A DNA stretch of 7,329 bases from Acetobacteraceae bacterium (GCA_027306955.1 DAHUXX010000192.1:1-7329); one strand, 5' to 3'; positions 1 to 6,737 are shown, counted from the stretch's first letter. Translations and numbers: made by a program. Notes: generated by a model not told the origin, from the letters alone.

Positions 1-1556
1 CCGCCGCCCTGCCGCGCCTGCCGGACCTGCCGGAATGGCAGGATCCCACCTTCCTGCGCCGCCGCGCCTGGCCGGAATTCGCCGCCGCCCTGCGAGGTCT
101 GCACGCCCCCACCGGTATCCCCGCCCAGACCCTGCGCGACCGCCTCGCCTACGACGAGCTCCTGGCCGACCAGCTCCAGATCGCCCTGGTCCGCCGCCGC
201 GAGCACGCCATGCCCGGCCGTCCCCTGACCGCGGGCGGCAAACTCCGCGACACCGCGCTCGCCCGCTTCGGCCACGCCCTCACCCCGGGCCAGGCCGAGG
301 TTCTCGCCGAGATCGACGCCGACCTCGCCGCCCCCACCCGCATGCTCCGCCTGCTGCAGGGCGATGTCGGCTCCGGCAAGACCCTGGTCGCGGCGCTCGC
401 CATGCTCCGCGCCGCGGAATCCGGCGCCCAGGCGGCGATGATGGCGCCCACGGAGCTGCTCGCCCGCCAGCACCACGCCACTCTCGCGCGCTTCATGCCG
501 GTGGAGGTGGCCCTCCTCACCGGCGCCGCGCCGCCAGCCGAGCGCCGCCGCGTCCTCGCCGGCCTCGCCGACGGCACCATCCCCATCGTTGTCGGAACCC
601 ACGCCCTCGTGCAGGAGGGCGTCGCCTTCCACGACCTGGCCCTCGCCGTGGTGGACGAGCAGCACCGCTTCGGCGTCCGCCAGCGCGCGGAGCTGTCCCG
701 CAAGGGCCACGCCGCCGACCTCCTGGTGATGACCGCGACCCCCATCCCCCGCACCCTGCTCCTCACCCAATGGGGCGAAATGGACGTGAGCCGGCTCGTC
801 GGCCGCCCCGCCGGCCGCAAGCCGATCGCGACGAGCCTGCACGCGCTGACCACCCTGCCCCGCGTCGTCGAGGCCATCGGCCGCAAGCTCGCCGAAGGTG
901 CCCGCGTCTACTGGGTCTGCCCCCTGGTCGCCGAGAGCGAGACGGTCGACCTCGCCGCCGCCGAGGCGCGCTTCGCGATGCTCCGCCAGCGCTTCGGCGA
1001 AGAAGTCGGCCTCGCCCACGGCCGCCAGCCCCCCGACGAGCGCGCCGCCACCCTCAAAGCCTTCGCGCATGGCCACCTGCGCCTCCTCGTCGCCACCACC
1101 GTCATCGAGGTCGGCGTCGACGTCCCCGCCGCCTCGGTCATGGTCGTCGAACACGCCGAACGCTTCGGCCTCGCCCAGCTGCACCAGTTACGCGGCCGCG
1201 TCGGGCGCGGCGCCGCCCAGAGCTTCTGCCTCCTCCTCCACGCCGACGACACCACCGGCGCCGCAAAGCGCCGCCTCGCGATGCTGCGCGCGACCGACGA
1301 CGGGTTCCGCATCGCCGAGGCCGACTTCGCCGAGCGCGGCGGCGGCGACGCGCTCGGCACGCGCCAGTCGGGCCTGCCCGGCTTCCGCATCGCCGACCCC
1401 GAGGCCCAATCCGACGCGCTCGCCATCGCCGCCAAGGACGCCGCCCTCCTCCTGCACCGCGACCCCCACCTGGAATCCCCCCGCGGCCAGGCCGCCCGCC
1501 TCCTGCTCCGCTTCTTCGCCCGCGACCGCGGCATGCGCGCCTTGCTCGCCGGTTAA
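1..1556 (+). CDS. recG: ATP-dependent DNA helicase RecG, 5'-truncated by window edge
   Basis: RecG is a cytoplasmic superfamily 2 translocase that reverses stalled replication forks and drives Holliday-junction branch migration. The frame is open from base 3 (517 complete codons) to a TAA at 1554-1556. Full-length RecG is roughly 690-700 residues, so about 170-180 N-terminal residues, including most of the wedge/OB domain, lie off the left edge. All helicase motifs are visible: Walker A GDVGSGKT (360-383), motif II DEQHRFG (654-674), motif III TATPIPRT (732-755), motif V VIEVGVDVP (from 1101) and motif VI QLHQLRGRVGRG (1176-1211). The C-terminal region with SGLPGFRIAD is also typical of RecG and argues against Mfd or PriA. 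An internal ATG at 210 is not the start, because the RecG-like sequence LPEWQDPTFLRRRAWPEF lies upstream in the same frame. There is no sign of damage in the visible part. The next gene follows on the same strand after 92 bases, so recG may or may not be co-transcribed with it. Confidence 0.97.
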   Translation, partial: AALPRLPDLPEWQDPTFLRRRAWPEFAAALRGLHAPTGIPAQTLRDRLAYDELLADQLQIALVRRREHAMPGRPLTAGGKLRDTALARFGHALTPGQAEVLAEIDADLAAPTRMLRLLQGDVGSGKTLVAALAMLRAAESGAQAAMMAPTELLARQHHATLARFMPVEVALLTGAAPPAERRRVLAGLADGTIPIVVGTHALVQEGVAFHDLALAVVDEQHRFGVRQRAELSRKGHAADLLVMTATPIPRTLLLTQWGEMDVSRLVGRPAGRKPIATSLHALTTLPRVVEAIGRKLAEGARVYWVCPLVAESETVDLAAAEARFAMLRQRFGEEVGLAHGRQPPDERAATLKAFAHGHLRLLVATTVIEVGVDVPAASVMVVEHAERFGLAQLHQLRGRVGRGAAQSFCLLLHADDTTGAAKRRLAMLRATDDGFRIAEADFAERGGGDALGTRQSGLPGFRIADPEAQSDALAIAAKDAALLLHRDPHLESPRGQAARLLLRFFARDRGMRALLAG

Positions 1557-1584
1557 ACCTCGGCAAAGCGCGCCAGGCCGGGGC

Positions 1585-1612
1585 TTGCAAACCGTCTCAC
1601 CCTTGGTAGGAC
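1585..1612 (+). promoter_or_regulatory. Possible sigma-70-like promoter for the ABC operon
   Basis: The gap between recG and the ABC ATPase is the only intergenic stretch long enough to hold a promoter for the four-gene operon. Within it, TTGCAA (1585-1590) and TAGGAC (1607-1612) stand 16 bases apart, which is a tolerable match to -35 and -10 hexamers. A G-rich tract just before the GTG start (1640-1646, GGGGGAG) could act as a ribosome binding site, although its spacing of about two bases to the start codon is short. The assignment is an inference from position and weak consensus matches. Read-through from recG is the alternative. Confidence 0.25.
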
Positions 1613-1636
1613 CGCGCGCCGGTTCGAGACGCCGGC
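1593..1636. repeat. Small inverted repeats in the recG-ABC gap
   Basis: Two small inverted repeats overlap here. CGTCTC (1593-1598) is complemented by GAGACG (1626-1631) across 27 bases. GCCGG (1618-1622) is complemented by CCGGC (1632-1636) across a 9-base loop. The two cannot both form fully because their right arms lie in the same short stretch. There is no T-run after either, so a classical intrinsic terminator for recG is not supported. They could be an operator, a weak RNA switch or chance in GC-rich DNA. Confidence 0.25.
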
Positions 1637-1648
1637 AACGGGGGAGTC

Positions 1649-2392
1649 GTGACGGCACTGGTCGAGATTGAGGGGCTGACCAAGCGCTTCGGCAGCTTCA
1701 CTGCCGTCGATCGCCTCAGCTTCACGGTCGCGCGCGGCGAGGTACTCGGCTTCCTCGGCCCCAACGGCGCCGGCAAATCGACCACGATGCGCATGCTCGC
1801 GGGCTTCATGGAGCCCACCGAGGGCACGGCGCGCATCATGGGCCACGACGTCCGCCGCGACGGCCTCGCCGCCCGCCGCGAACTCGGCTTCCTCCCCGAA
1901 GGCGCTCCCACCTACCCGGACATGACCGTCTCCGGCTTCTTGTCCTTTGCCGCCGCCGTCCGCGGCTATTCCGGGAGGGAACGGGAAATCAGGGTCGCAT
2001 CCGCCATGGACCTCACCGGCCTCGAAGGCGTCCGGCTGCAGCCGGTCGAAACGCTCTCGAAAGGGTTCAAGCGCCGCGTCGGCCTCGCCCAGGCCCTGCT
2101 GCACGACCCGCCGGTCCTCATCCTCGACGAGCCCACGGACGGGCTCGACCCCAACCAGAAGCACGAGGTCCGCACCCTCATCGGCCGCATGGCGCCGCAC
2201 AAGGCGATCATCGTCTCCACCCACATCCTCGAGGAGGTGGACGCGGTCTGCACGCGCGCCATCATCATCGCCAGCGGCCGCATCGTCGCCGACGCCACCC
2301 CCGCGGCGCTGGCGAGAATGCACCCGAGCGGCAAGCTCGACGAAGTCTTCCGCGCCCTCACCCACCCGCCGGCAACACAGGCGGCGGCCTGA
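1649..2392 (+). CDS. ABC transporter ATP-binding protein, GldA/CcmA-like
   Basis: This 247-residue cytoplasmic ATPase is the energy-supplying subunit of an ABC-2 type complex and probably works with the permease encoded next. It shows a complete nucleotide-binding domain: Walker A GPNGAGKST (residues 37-45), Q-loop region LGFLPEGAPTYPDMTV (79-94), signature LSKGF (136-140), Walker B VLILDEPTDGLD (156-167) with catalytic Glu161, and the switch His192 in STHILEE. The Q-loop carries Glu84 where many ABC proteins have Gln, and the signature is LSKGF instead of LSGGQ. Both variants are familiar in the GldA/ABC-2 export branch and do not suggest an inactive protein. The GTG start at 1649 gives the usual short lead (MTALVEIEGLTKRFG) and follows a purine-rich tract. 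The stop is one base from the permease start, which points to translational coupling. The substrate cannot be read from the sequence, and the gliding name should not be taken as evidence of gliding. Confidence 0.93.
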   Translation: MTALVEIEGLTKRFGSFTAVDRLSFTVARGEVLGFLGPNGAGKSTTMRMLAGFMEPTEGTARIMGHDVRRDGLAARRELGFLPEGAPTYPDMTVSGFLSFAAAVRGYSGREREIRVASAMDLTGLEGVRLQPVETLSKGFKRRVGLAQALLHDPPVLILDEPTDGLDPNQKHEVRTLIGRMAPHKAIIVSTHILEEVDAVCTRAIIIASGRIVADATPAALARMHPSGKLDEVFRALTHPPATQAAA

Positions 2393-2393
2393 G

Positions 2394-3125
2394 ATGCGCG
2401 GCATCCTCCTCGTCGCGAAACGCGAGCTCGGCTCCTACGTCGCGACCCCGGTCGCCGCGGTGTTCATCGTCATCTTCCTGGTGATCCAGGGCCTGCTCAC
2501 CTTCAACCTCGGCGGCTTCTTCGCGCGCAACCAGGACGACCTCACGGCCTTCTTCAACTTCATCCCCTGGGTGTTCCTGCTCCTCGTCCCCGCCATCACC
2601 ATGCGCCTCTGGGCGGAGGAGCGCCGGCTGGGCACGATCGAGATGCTGCTCACCCTGCCGCTCACCCAGGCGCAGGCCGTGATCGGCAAGTTCCTCGCCG
2701 CCTGGGCGTTCTGCATCGCCGCCCTGCTGCTCACCTTCCCCTTCGTCATCACCGTCAACTACCTGGGCTCGCCGGACAACGGGGCCATCCTCGCGGGCTA
2801 TGTCGGCGCGGCGCTGCTCGCCGGCTCCTTCCTCGCCATCGGCTCGGCGGTGTCCGCCCTCACGCGCAACCAGGTCATCGCCTTCGTCCTCGGCGTCGCC
2901 GTCTGCTTCCTCTTCGCCGTCACCTCCTACCCGGTGGTGACCGCCTTCCTCTCCTCCGCAGTGCCGGAGCTCGCGGTGCTGGCGCGGCGCCTGTCCGTGG
3001 TGGCGCGCTTCCAGAGCTTCGTGCGCGGCGTCATCGACCTGCGCGCCCTGGTCTACTTCGCCTCCTTCATCGCGTTCTGGCTCTACCTCAACACCATCTT
3101 CGTCAAAGCCCGGCAGACGGACTGA
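2394..3125 (+). CDS. ABC-2 type transporter permease, GldF-like
   Basis: This 243-residue integral inner-membrane protein is the expected membrane partner of the preceding ATPase. About six hydrophobic segments can be seen, near residues 18-38, 55-71, 98-122, 131-155, 161-180 and 218-236. Between the second and third lies MRLWAEERRLGTIEMLLTLP (70-89), the cytoplasmic motif typical of GldF-type and related ABC-2 permeases. The C-terminal part with VRGVIDLRALVYF before the last helix also fits that family. The ATG at 2394 was chosen because it lies one base after the ATPase stop and opens with MRGILLVAKRELGSYVATP, the usual N-terminal amphipathic stretch. The same frame is open further upstream (from 1947), but there it reads antisense-like Arg/Ser-rich sequence inside the ATPase gene. 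A single permease gene implies a homodimer. Transport, as opposed to a mechanical or assembly role, is not shown. Confidence 0.92.
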   Translation: MRGILLVAKRELGSYVATPVAAVFIVIFLVIQGLLTFNLGGFFARNQDDLTAFFNFIPWVFLLLVPAITMRLWAEERRLGTIEMLLTLPLTQAQAVIGKFLAAWAFCIAALLLTFPFVITVNYLGSPDNGAILAGYVGAALLAGSFLAIGSAVSALTRNQVIAFVLGVAVCFLFAVTSYPVVTAFLSSAVPELAVLARRLSVVARFQSFVRGVIDLRALVYFASFIAFWLYLNTIFVKARQTD

Positions 3126-3128
3126 GCC

Positions 3129-5027
3129 ATGCGCCGCTTCATCTTCGCGACCCTCGGTGTGCTAGGCGTGCTCGGCATCCTCACCGGCATCAACCTGGCC
3201 GCGGACACCAGCCTCGCCGGTCGCCAGCTCGACCTCACGCAGGGCCACATCTACACGTTCTCGCCTGGCACCCGCGCCATCCTCGCCGGACTCAAGGACC
3301 CGATCACCCTAAAACTCTTCTTCTCCAGCGAGCTCGGCACCAAGGTGCCCGCCTACGGCGCCTACGCCGACCGCGTGCGCGCCATGCTGCAGCAATACGT
3401 CGAGGCCGCGCACGGCAAGCTGCGCGTCGAGTCTTTCAACCCGCAGCCCTTCAGCCCCACGGAGGACCAGGCGCTCGGCTACGGGCTGCAGGGCGTGCCG
3501 GTCGACCAGGCCGGCACCCAGGTCTATTTCGGCCTCGTCGGCACCAACCTGCTCGACAACGAGGCGACGATCCCGTTCCTCCAGCCGAGCCGCGAGCCCT
3601 TCCTCGAATACGACATCACCAAGCTGGTCTATCAGCTCTCCAACCCCGTCCGCCCGAAGGTCGGGCTGATGTCCGCACTGCCGGTCGACGGCAACACGCG
3701 GCTGATGATGATGACCAACAACCCGGCCCTCGGCGCGCCCTGGGCCTCGGTCGCCCTCCTGCGCCAGAGCTTCGACGTCGTCGACGTGCCGACCACCGCC
3801 CAGGTCATCCCGGCGGACATCAAGGTGCTGCTGCTCGTCCACCCGCAGAACCTGCCGCAGACGACGCTCTACGCCATCGACCAGTTCGTGATGCGCGGCG
3901 GCAGGCTGATGCTGCTCGTCGACCCCAACAGCGAGGCGCAGCTGCGCGCGCCCTCGCCCACCGGCCAGCCGCCGGCCAACGTCTCGAGCAACCTCGAGCC
4001 GCTGCTCAAGGACTGGGGCATCGAATACAACCCGCACCAGGTGGTGGGCGACCTCAACGGCGCCTGGATGGTCCAGGCACCTTCCGGCTCGCGCGTGAGC
4101 TCCGTCGACTACGTCGCCTGGTTCAATATCACCAAGGGCATCGACCACAACGACCCCGCGACCGCGAACCTGCAGCAGGTCACCGTCGCCTCGCCCGGCA
4201 CCATCGCCAAGATCGCCGGCGCGAAAATCGACTTCACGCCGCTGCTCACCAGCAGCCCGCAATCGGAGCTACTCAACGCGTCGGAGGTCGGCGCCACCGC
4301 CAACCCGGTGCAGATCCTCGCCCACTTCAAGCCGGTCGGCCACGGCTTCGTCATCGCGGCGCGCGTCTCCGGCCTCCTGCACTCCGCCTTCAATGGCCCG
4401 CCGCCGGAACCGAAGGGCCAGAAGCGCCCGAAGACCTTCCCCGCCTACATCGCCGCAACCAGCAAACCCGCCCAGCTCGTCGTGATCGCCGATTCCGACA
4501 TCATGGCGAACCGTTTCTGGGTGCAGACGACCAACTTCTTCGGCCAGACCCAGACGACGCCGTTCAGCGACAACGGCGCCTTCATCGCCAACCTCGTCGG
4601 CACGCTCACCGGCAGCGACGCGCTGCTGGGCCTGCGCGCCCGCGGCGTCACGGTGCGTCCCTTCACCCGCATCGATGCCATGCAGCGCGTCGCGGAGGCC
4701 CGCTTCCGCCGCACCGAGCAGGCGCTGCGCGCGCATCTCCTCGCCACCCAGAAGCAGCTCACGGCGCTGCGCACCGGGCGCGGCGAAAAGGGCGCCTCCG
4801 CGGTCATCACGGAAAAGCAACGACAGGCGATCGGCAACCTCGAGCGCGACATCATCGCGACGCGCGCCCAGCTGCGCAAAGTACAGTTCAACCTGCGCAG
4901 CAATATCCAGTCGCTGGAGGACACGGTGCGCCTGATCGACGTCGCCGCGGTGCCGATCCTGCTCGTGGTGCTCGCGGTCGCCCTCGCCCTCGCCCGCTCG
5001 CGCCGCCGCGCCCGGGCGCGCCACTGA
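3129..5027 (+). CDS. GldG-family ABC auxiliary membrane protein
   Basis: This 632-residue protein belongs to the GldG-like family (COG3225; ABC_transp_aux-type domain), whose genes usually follow GldA/GldF-like ABC genes. Residues 4-24 form an N-terminal membrane anchor. The family lead follows as LDLTQGHIYTFSPGTRAIL (34-52), then the auxiliary domain with LEYDITKLVYQLS (159-171) and a conserved stretch ending in DQFVMRGGRLMLLVDP (251-266). Residues about 515-600 are rich in charged residues, Gln and Leu and look coiled-coil. Residues 605-622 form a second membrane helix, followed by a basic tail (SRRRARARH). The anchors suggest that most of the protein faces the periplasm, with both ends at the cytoplasmic side. 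The start ATG is three bases after the permease stop. The family has no established enzymatic activity that I know of. It is best seen as a structural or substrate-handling partner of the ABC complex. Confidence 0.9.
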   Translation: MRRFIFATLGVLGVLGILTGINLAADTSLAGRQLDLTQGHIYTFSPGTRAILAGLKDPITLKLFFSSELGTKVPAYGAYADRVRAMLQQYVEAAHGKLRVESFNPQPFSPTEDQALGYGLQGVPVDQAGTQVYFGLVGTNLLDNEATIPFLQPSREPFLEYDITKLVYQLSNPVRPKVGLMSALPVDGNTRLMMMTNNPALGAPWASVALLRQSFDVVDVPTTAQVIPADIKVLLLVHPQNLPQTTLYAIDQFVMRGGRLMLLVDPNSEAQLRAPSPTGQPPANVSSNLEPLLKDWGIEYNPHQVVGDLNGAWMVQAPSGSRVSSVDYVAWFNITKGIDHNDPATANLQQVTVASPGTIAKIAGAKIDFTPLLTSSPQSELLNASEVGATANPVQILAHFKPVGHGFVIAARVSGLLHSAFNGPPPEPKGQKRPKTFPAYIAATSKPAQLVVIADSDIMANRFWVQTTNFFGQTQTTPFSDNGAFIANLVGTLTGSDALLGLRARGVTVRPFTRIDAMQRVAEARFRRTEQALRAHLLATQKQLTALRTGRGEKGASAVITEKQRQAIGNLERDIIATRAQLRKVQFNLRSNIQSLEDTVRLIDVAAVPILLVVLAVALALARSRRRARARH

Positions 5028-5046
5028 CCGATGCGCGGGTGCTGAC

Positions 5047-6309
5047 ATGGCCACGACCGAACGCCGCAACCTCCTCCTCTTCGTCCTCGGCCTGATCGTC
5101 GCGATCGCGGGCTGGCGGATCGGCCCCGGCTCGATCCCCGCGCCCAGCACCGATATCGGGCGCGGCCAGCTCGTCTTCCCCGGCCTCGCCGCGAAACTCC
5201 CGGACGTCGCGCGCATCACGATCGAGAGCGGCGGCAAGACCATCGCGCTGCTGCCGCGCGCGGGGGGGGCACCAGCCGGCGAATGGGGCCTCCAGGAGCG
5301 CGGCGGCTACCCGGTGCGCACCGACAAGCTGCGCTCGATGCTCACCGGCCTCACCCTGCTCCGCCAGGTCTCGCCGCGCACCTCCGACCCCGCGCTCTAC
5401 AGCCGGCTCGGCGTCGAGAACGCCGGCACCGCCGGCGGCTCCTCCACCCAGGTCACGCTGTTTGCCGCCCACGGCAAGGTCGTCGCCTCGCTCATCGTCG
5501 GGCACACGCGGGTGCGCACCGCCGGCGGCCTGCCCGACCAGATCTACATCCGCCGCCCCGGCCACAAGCGCAGCTGGCTCGCCCAGGGCACGCTCTCGGT
5601 GGACGCCAACCCCCAGCTCTGGCTCCGACGCACGATCCTCGACATCCCAGCGGCCAACATCGCCGGCGTCACCTCGACGCGCGACGGCACCACGCTCGTC
5701 TTCACCCGCCAGGCCGGCAAGCTGCACCTCACCAGCCCCGCCACGCACCCGAAGCTCGACCGCTACAAGGTCAGCGACGTCCAGGGCGCCCTCACGGCAC
5801 TCACCCTGCAGGACGTCGCCCCCGCCAGCACGAACCCCGGGACGCCGGTCGGCACGTCCGAGTTCCGCACCACGGACGGGCTCGCCATCACCGTCCACGG
5901 CTTCCGCCAGGGCGCCAATTTCTGGGCGCAGTTCGCCGCCAGCGGCAAGGGCGCCGGGCCGATCGAGGCCAGGGTGCGCGGCTGGACCTACAAGCTCGGC
6001 AACTGGATGGAACGCGAGCTGATCCCCGACCTCGCCGAGCTGAAGGCCGCGGCACCCGCGACCCCCGCGCCGATCCCGCCCGCCAAGGCGCCCACCGTGC
6101 CGGCCACCAAGGCCCCCCCGGCCGCCACCCAACAGGGCGCCACCCAACCGGGGAAAGCCCCCGCCGCCCCTGGCCGGGCATCCGCGGCACCCGCGCAGGC
6201 GCCGGCCAGGGCCACGGCCAGGATCCGGGTCCGGACCACGCCCGGCGCCGACCCGTCCGAGGTCGCGGCCGCGGCCGCCGCCGCCGTCACCGCCACTGCG
6301 GGCAAGTGA
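5047..6309 (+). CDS. DUF4340 domain-containing membrane-anchored protein with Pro/Ala-rich tail
   Basis: This 420-residue protein of unknown function matches the DUF4340 pattern, a family commonly encoded next to GldA/F/G-type ABC genes. Residues 8-24 form one N-terminal membrane anchor, so the rest is probably periplasmic. Family-like features are ARITIESGGKTIALL (55-69), a tryptophan-containing strand (EWGLQERGGYPV, 79-90), the helix RTDKLRSMLTGLTLLR (91-106) and LWLRRTILDIPAANIAGVT (191-209), where the internal repeat of the family begins again. From residue 334 the sequence becomes a Pro/Ala/Lys/Thr-rich, probably disordered tail of 87 residues. The ATG is 19 bases after the GldG-like stop and has no good ribosome binding site. 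A five-codon ORF (ATG at 5031 to TGA at 5045) sits just before it and could aid coupling. A run of eight G lies at residues 72-75. The role is inferred only from genomic partnership. Confidence 0.85.
   Translation: MATTERRNLLLFVLGLIVAIAGWRIGPGSIPAPSTDIGRGQLVFPGLAAKLPDVARITIESGGKTIALLPRAGGAPAGEWGLQERGGYPVRTDKLRSMLTGLTLLRQVSPRTSDPALYSRLGVENAGTAGGSSTQVTLFAAHGKVVASLIVGHTRVRTAGGLPDQIYIRRPGHKRSWLAQGTLSVDANPQLWLRRTILDIPAANIAGVTSTRDGTTLVFTRQAGKLHLTSPATHPKLDRYKVSDVQGALTALTLQDVAPASTNPGTPVGTSEFRTTDGLAITVHGFRQGANFWAQFAASGKGAGPIEARVRGWTYKLGNWMERELIPDLAELKAAAPATPAPIPPAKAPTVPATKAPPAATQQGATQPGKAPAAPGRASAAPAQAPARATARIRVRTTPGADPSEVAAAAAAAVTATAGK
5262..5269 (+). repeat. Homopolymer run of eight G inside the DUF4340 gene
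   Basis: Eight consecutive G residues encode part of the Ala-Gly-Gly-Ala stretch near residue 73 of the DUF4340 protein. A run this long is prone to slippage during replication and to errors in sequencing. As given, the reading frame is intact through it: the DUF4340 pattern continues correctly on both sides. Confidence 0.9.
6046..6306 (+). other. Low-complexity Pro/Ala-rich tail-coding segment
   Basis: The last 87 codons of the DUF4340 gene code for a low-complexity tail made mainly of Ala, Pro, Lys, Thr and Gln, with loosely repeated units such as PAKAP, ATKAP and TQQGATQPGKAP. It ends in a more ordered-looking stretch (TARIRVRTTPGADPSEV) and then an alanine run. Such tails often act as periplasmic spacers or peptidoglycan-crossing linkers, but here that is inference. 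The repeats are too degenerate to call a tandem array. Confidence 0.7.
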
Positions 6310-6737
6310 GCCGGGAGTATCCGCTCCGTCCCATCGTCGGCATCGGCGTGGTGGTGCTGCGCCCGGCCGAGGTGCTCCTCATCCGCCGTGGCCGCCCACC
6401 GGCCGAGGGCAGCTGGAGCCTGCCGGGTGGCGGCCAGAAGCTCGGTGAAACCGCGGAGGAAGCTGCCCGGCGGGAGCTGCGCGAGGAAACCGGGCTCGAG
6501 GTCGGCGCCATGCTGCTCGCCGGCCACGCCGACAGCATCACGCGCGATCCGGATGGGCGAATCCGCTTCCACTACACCATCATCGACTTCGCCGCGGCCT
6601 GGACCGGGGGCGTGGCACGCCCGGGCGGGGACGCGAAGGAGGTGAGATGGATCAATTTTGATATCATACATGAATATTTAGTATGGAACAAGGCGCGCGA
6701 TGTCGTTGCAATTGCGCGGACGCTAATCAAATGTTAG
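6306..6737 (+). CDS. Nudix hydrolase
   Basis: This 143-residue cytoplasmic enzyme should hydrolyse a nucleoside diphosphate linked to another moiety, using a divalent metal. The Nudix box GX5EX7REUXEEXGU is perfect at residues 42-64 (6429-6497), with E57, E60 and E61 as the expected metal ligands. The lead VSREYPLRPIVGIGVVVLR and the later SITRDPDGRIRFHYT (77-91) resemble MutT/ADP-ribose-pyrophosphatase-like proteins of about this length. The substrate cannot be assigned from the box alone. The GTG start at 6306 is preferred because it keeps the conserved N-terminal strand; its GTGA overlaps the DUF4340 stop, a standard coupling arrangement. The next in-frame ATG would delete the Nudix box. 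From residue 116 to the end the codons turn AT-rich and the protein departs from the family, although EVRW (112-115) and a following VW (126-127) still line up with the usual C-terminus. Confidence 0.93.
   Translation: MSREYPLRPIVGIGVVVLRPAEVLLIRRGRPPAEGSWSLPGGGQKLGETAEEAARRELREETGLEVGAMLLAGHADSITRDPDGRIRFHYTIIDFAAAWTGGVARPGGDAKEVRWINFDIIHEYLVWNKARDVVAIARTLIKC
6651..6690. other. AT-rich patch at the Nudix 3' end
   Basis: Only 9 of these 40 bases are G or C, and 38 of the 100 bases from 6651 to 6750, in a window otherwise strongly GC-rich. The shift begins abruptly at the codon after the conserved Trp115 of the Nudix protein and uses codons almost absent elsewhere here (ATT, TTT, ATA, TTA, GTA). 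GC-rich coding resumes fully after the start of the following gene. Short palindromes occur within the wider AT-rich zone: TGATATCA (6659-6666) and GCAATTGC (6708-6715). No terminal repeats, integrase or transposase are seen. Confidence 0.85.
6658..6684 (+). promoter_or_regulatory. Possible promoter for the downstream small gene
   Basis: TTGATA (6658-6663) and TAGTAT (6679-6684) resemble -35 and -10 hexamers, separated by 15 bases, which is shorter than the optimal 17. A second -35-like TTGCAA is at 6706-6711. The AT-rich patch would melt more easily than its surroundings and lies upstream of the small gene at 6747. In AT-rich DNA such matches arise easily, so this is a weak call. Confidence 0.2.

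Noticed and set aside
35..1609. A 524-codon open frame overlapping recG in another frame
   Set aside because: The product is almost all Arg, Pro, Ala and Gly, as expected of an out-of-frame reading of GC-rich codons. The overlapping frame carries all RecG motifs.
1601..1636. tRNA-like look of the gap (TTGGTAGGAC followed by GGTTCGAGAC)
   Set aside because: The putative T-arm pairs only with a 9-base loop, not the 7-base loop of a tRNA, and no anticodon arm or acceptor stem can be drawn.
1649..2392. Glu in the Q-loop and LSKGF in place of LSGGQ as signs of a degenerate, inactive ATPase
   Set aside because: Both variants are usual in the GldA/ABC-2 branch, and Walker A, Walker B, the catalytic Glu and the switch His are all present.
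1649..5027. Gliding motility operon
   Set aside because: Only the ABC-type Gld homologues are present. No core gliding machinery genes are in the window, and the composition does not suggest Bacteroidetes.
4888..6147. Long minus-strand open frame (419 codons) opposite the GldG/DUF4340 junction
   Set aside because: It is Gly/Ala/Arg-rich and lies opposite two well-supported genes. It is the mirror of GC-rich third positions and not a gene.
5283..6305. The Nudix frame stays open far upstream through the DUF4340 gene, suggesting a large fusion protein
   Set aside because: The upstream part reads His/Arg/Pro-rich shadow sequence with no fold pattern. The Nudix family start fits the GTG at 6306.
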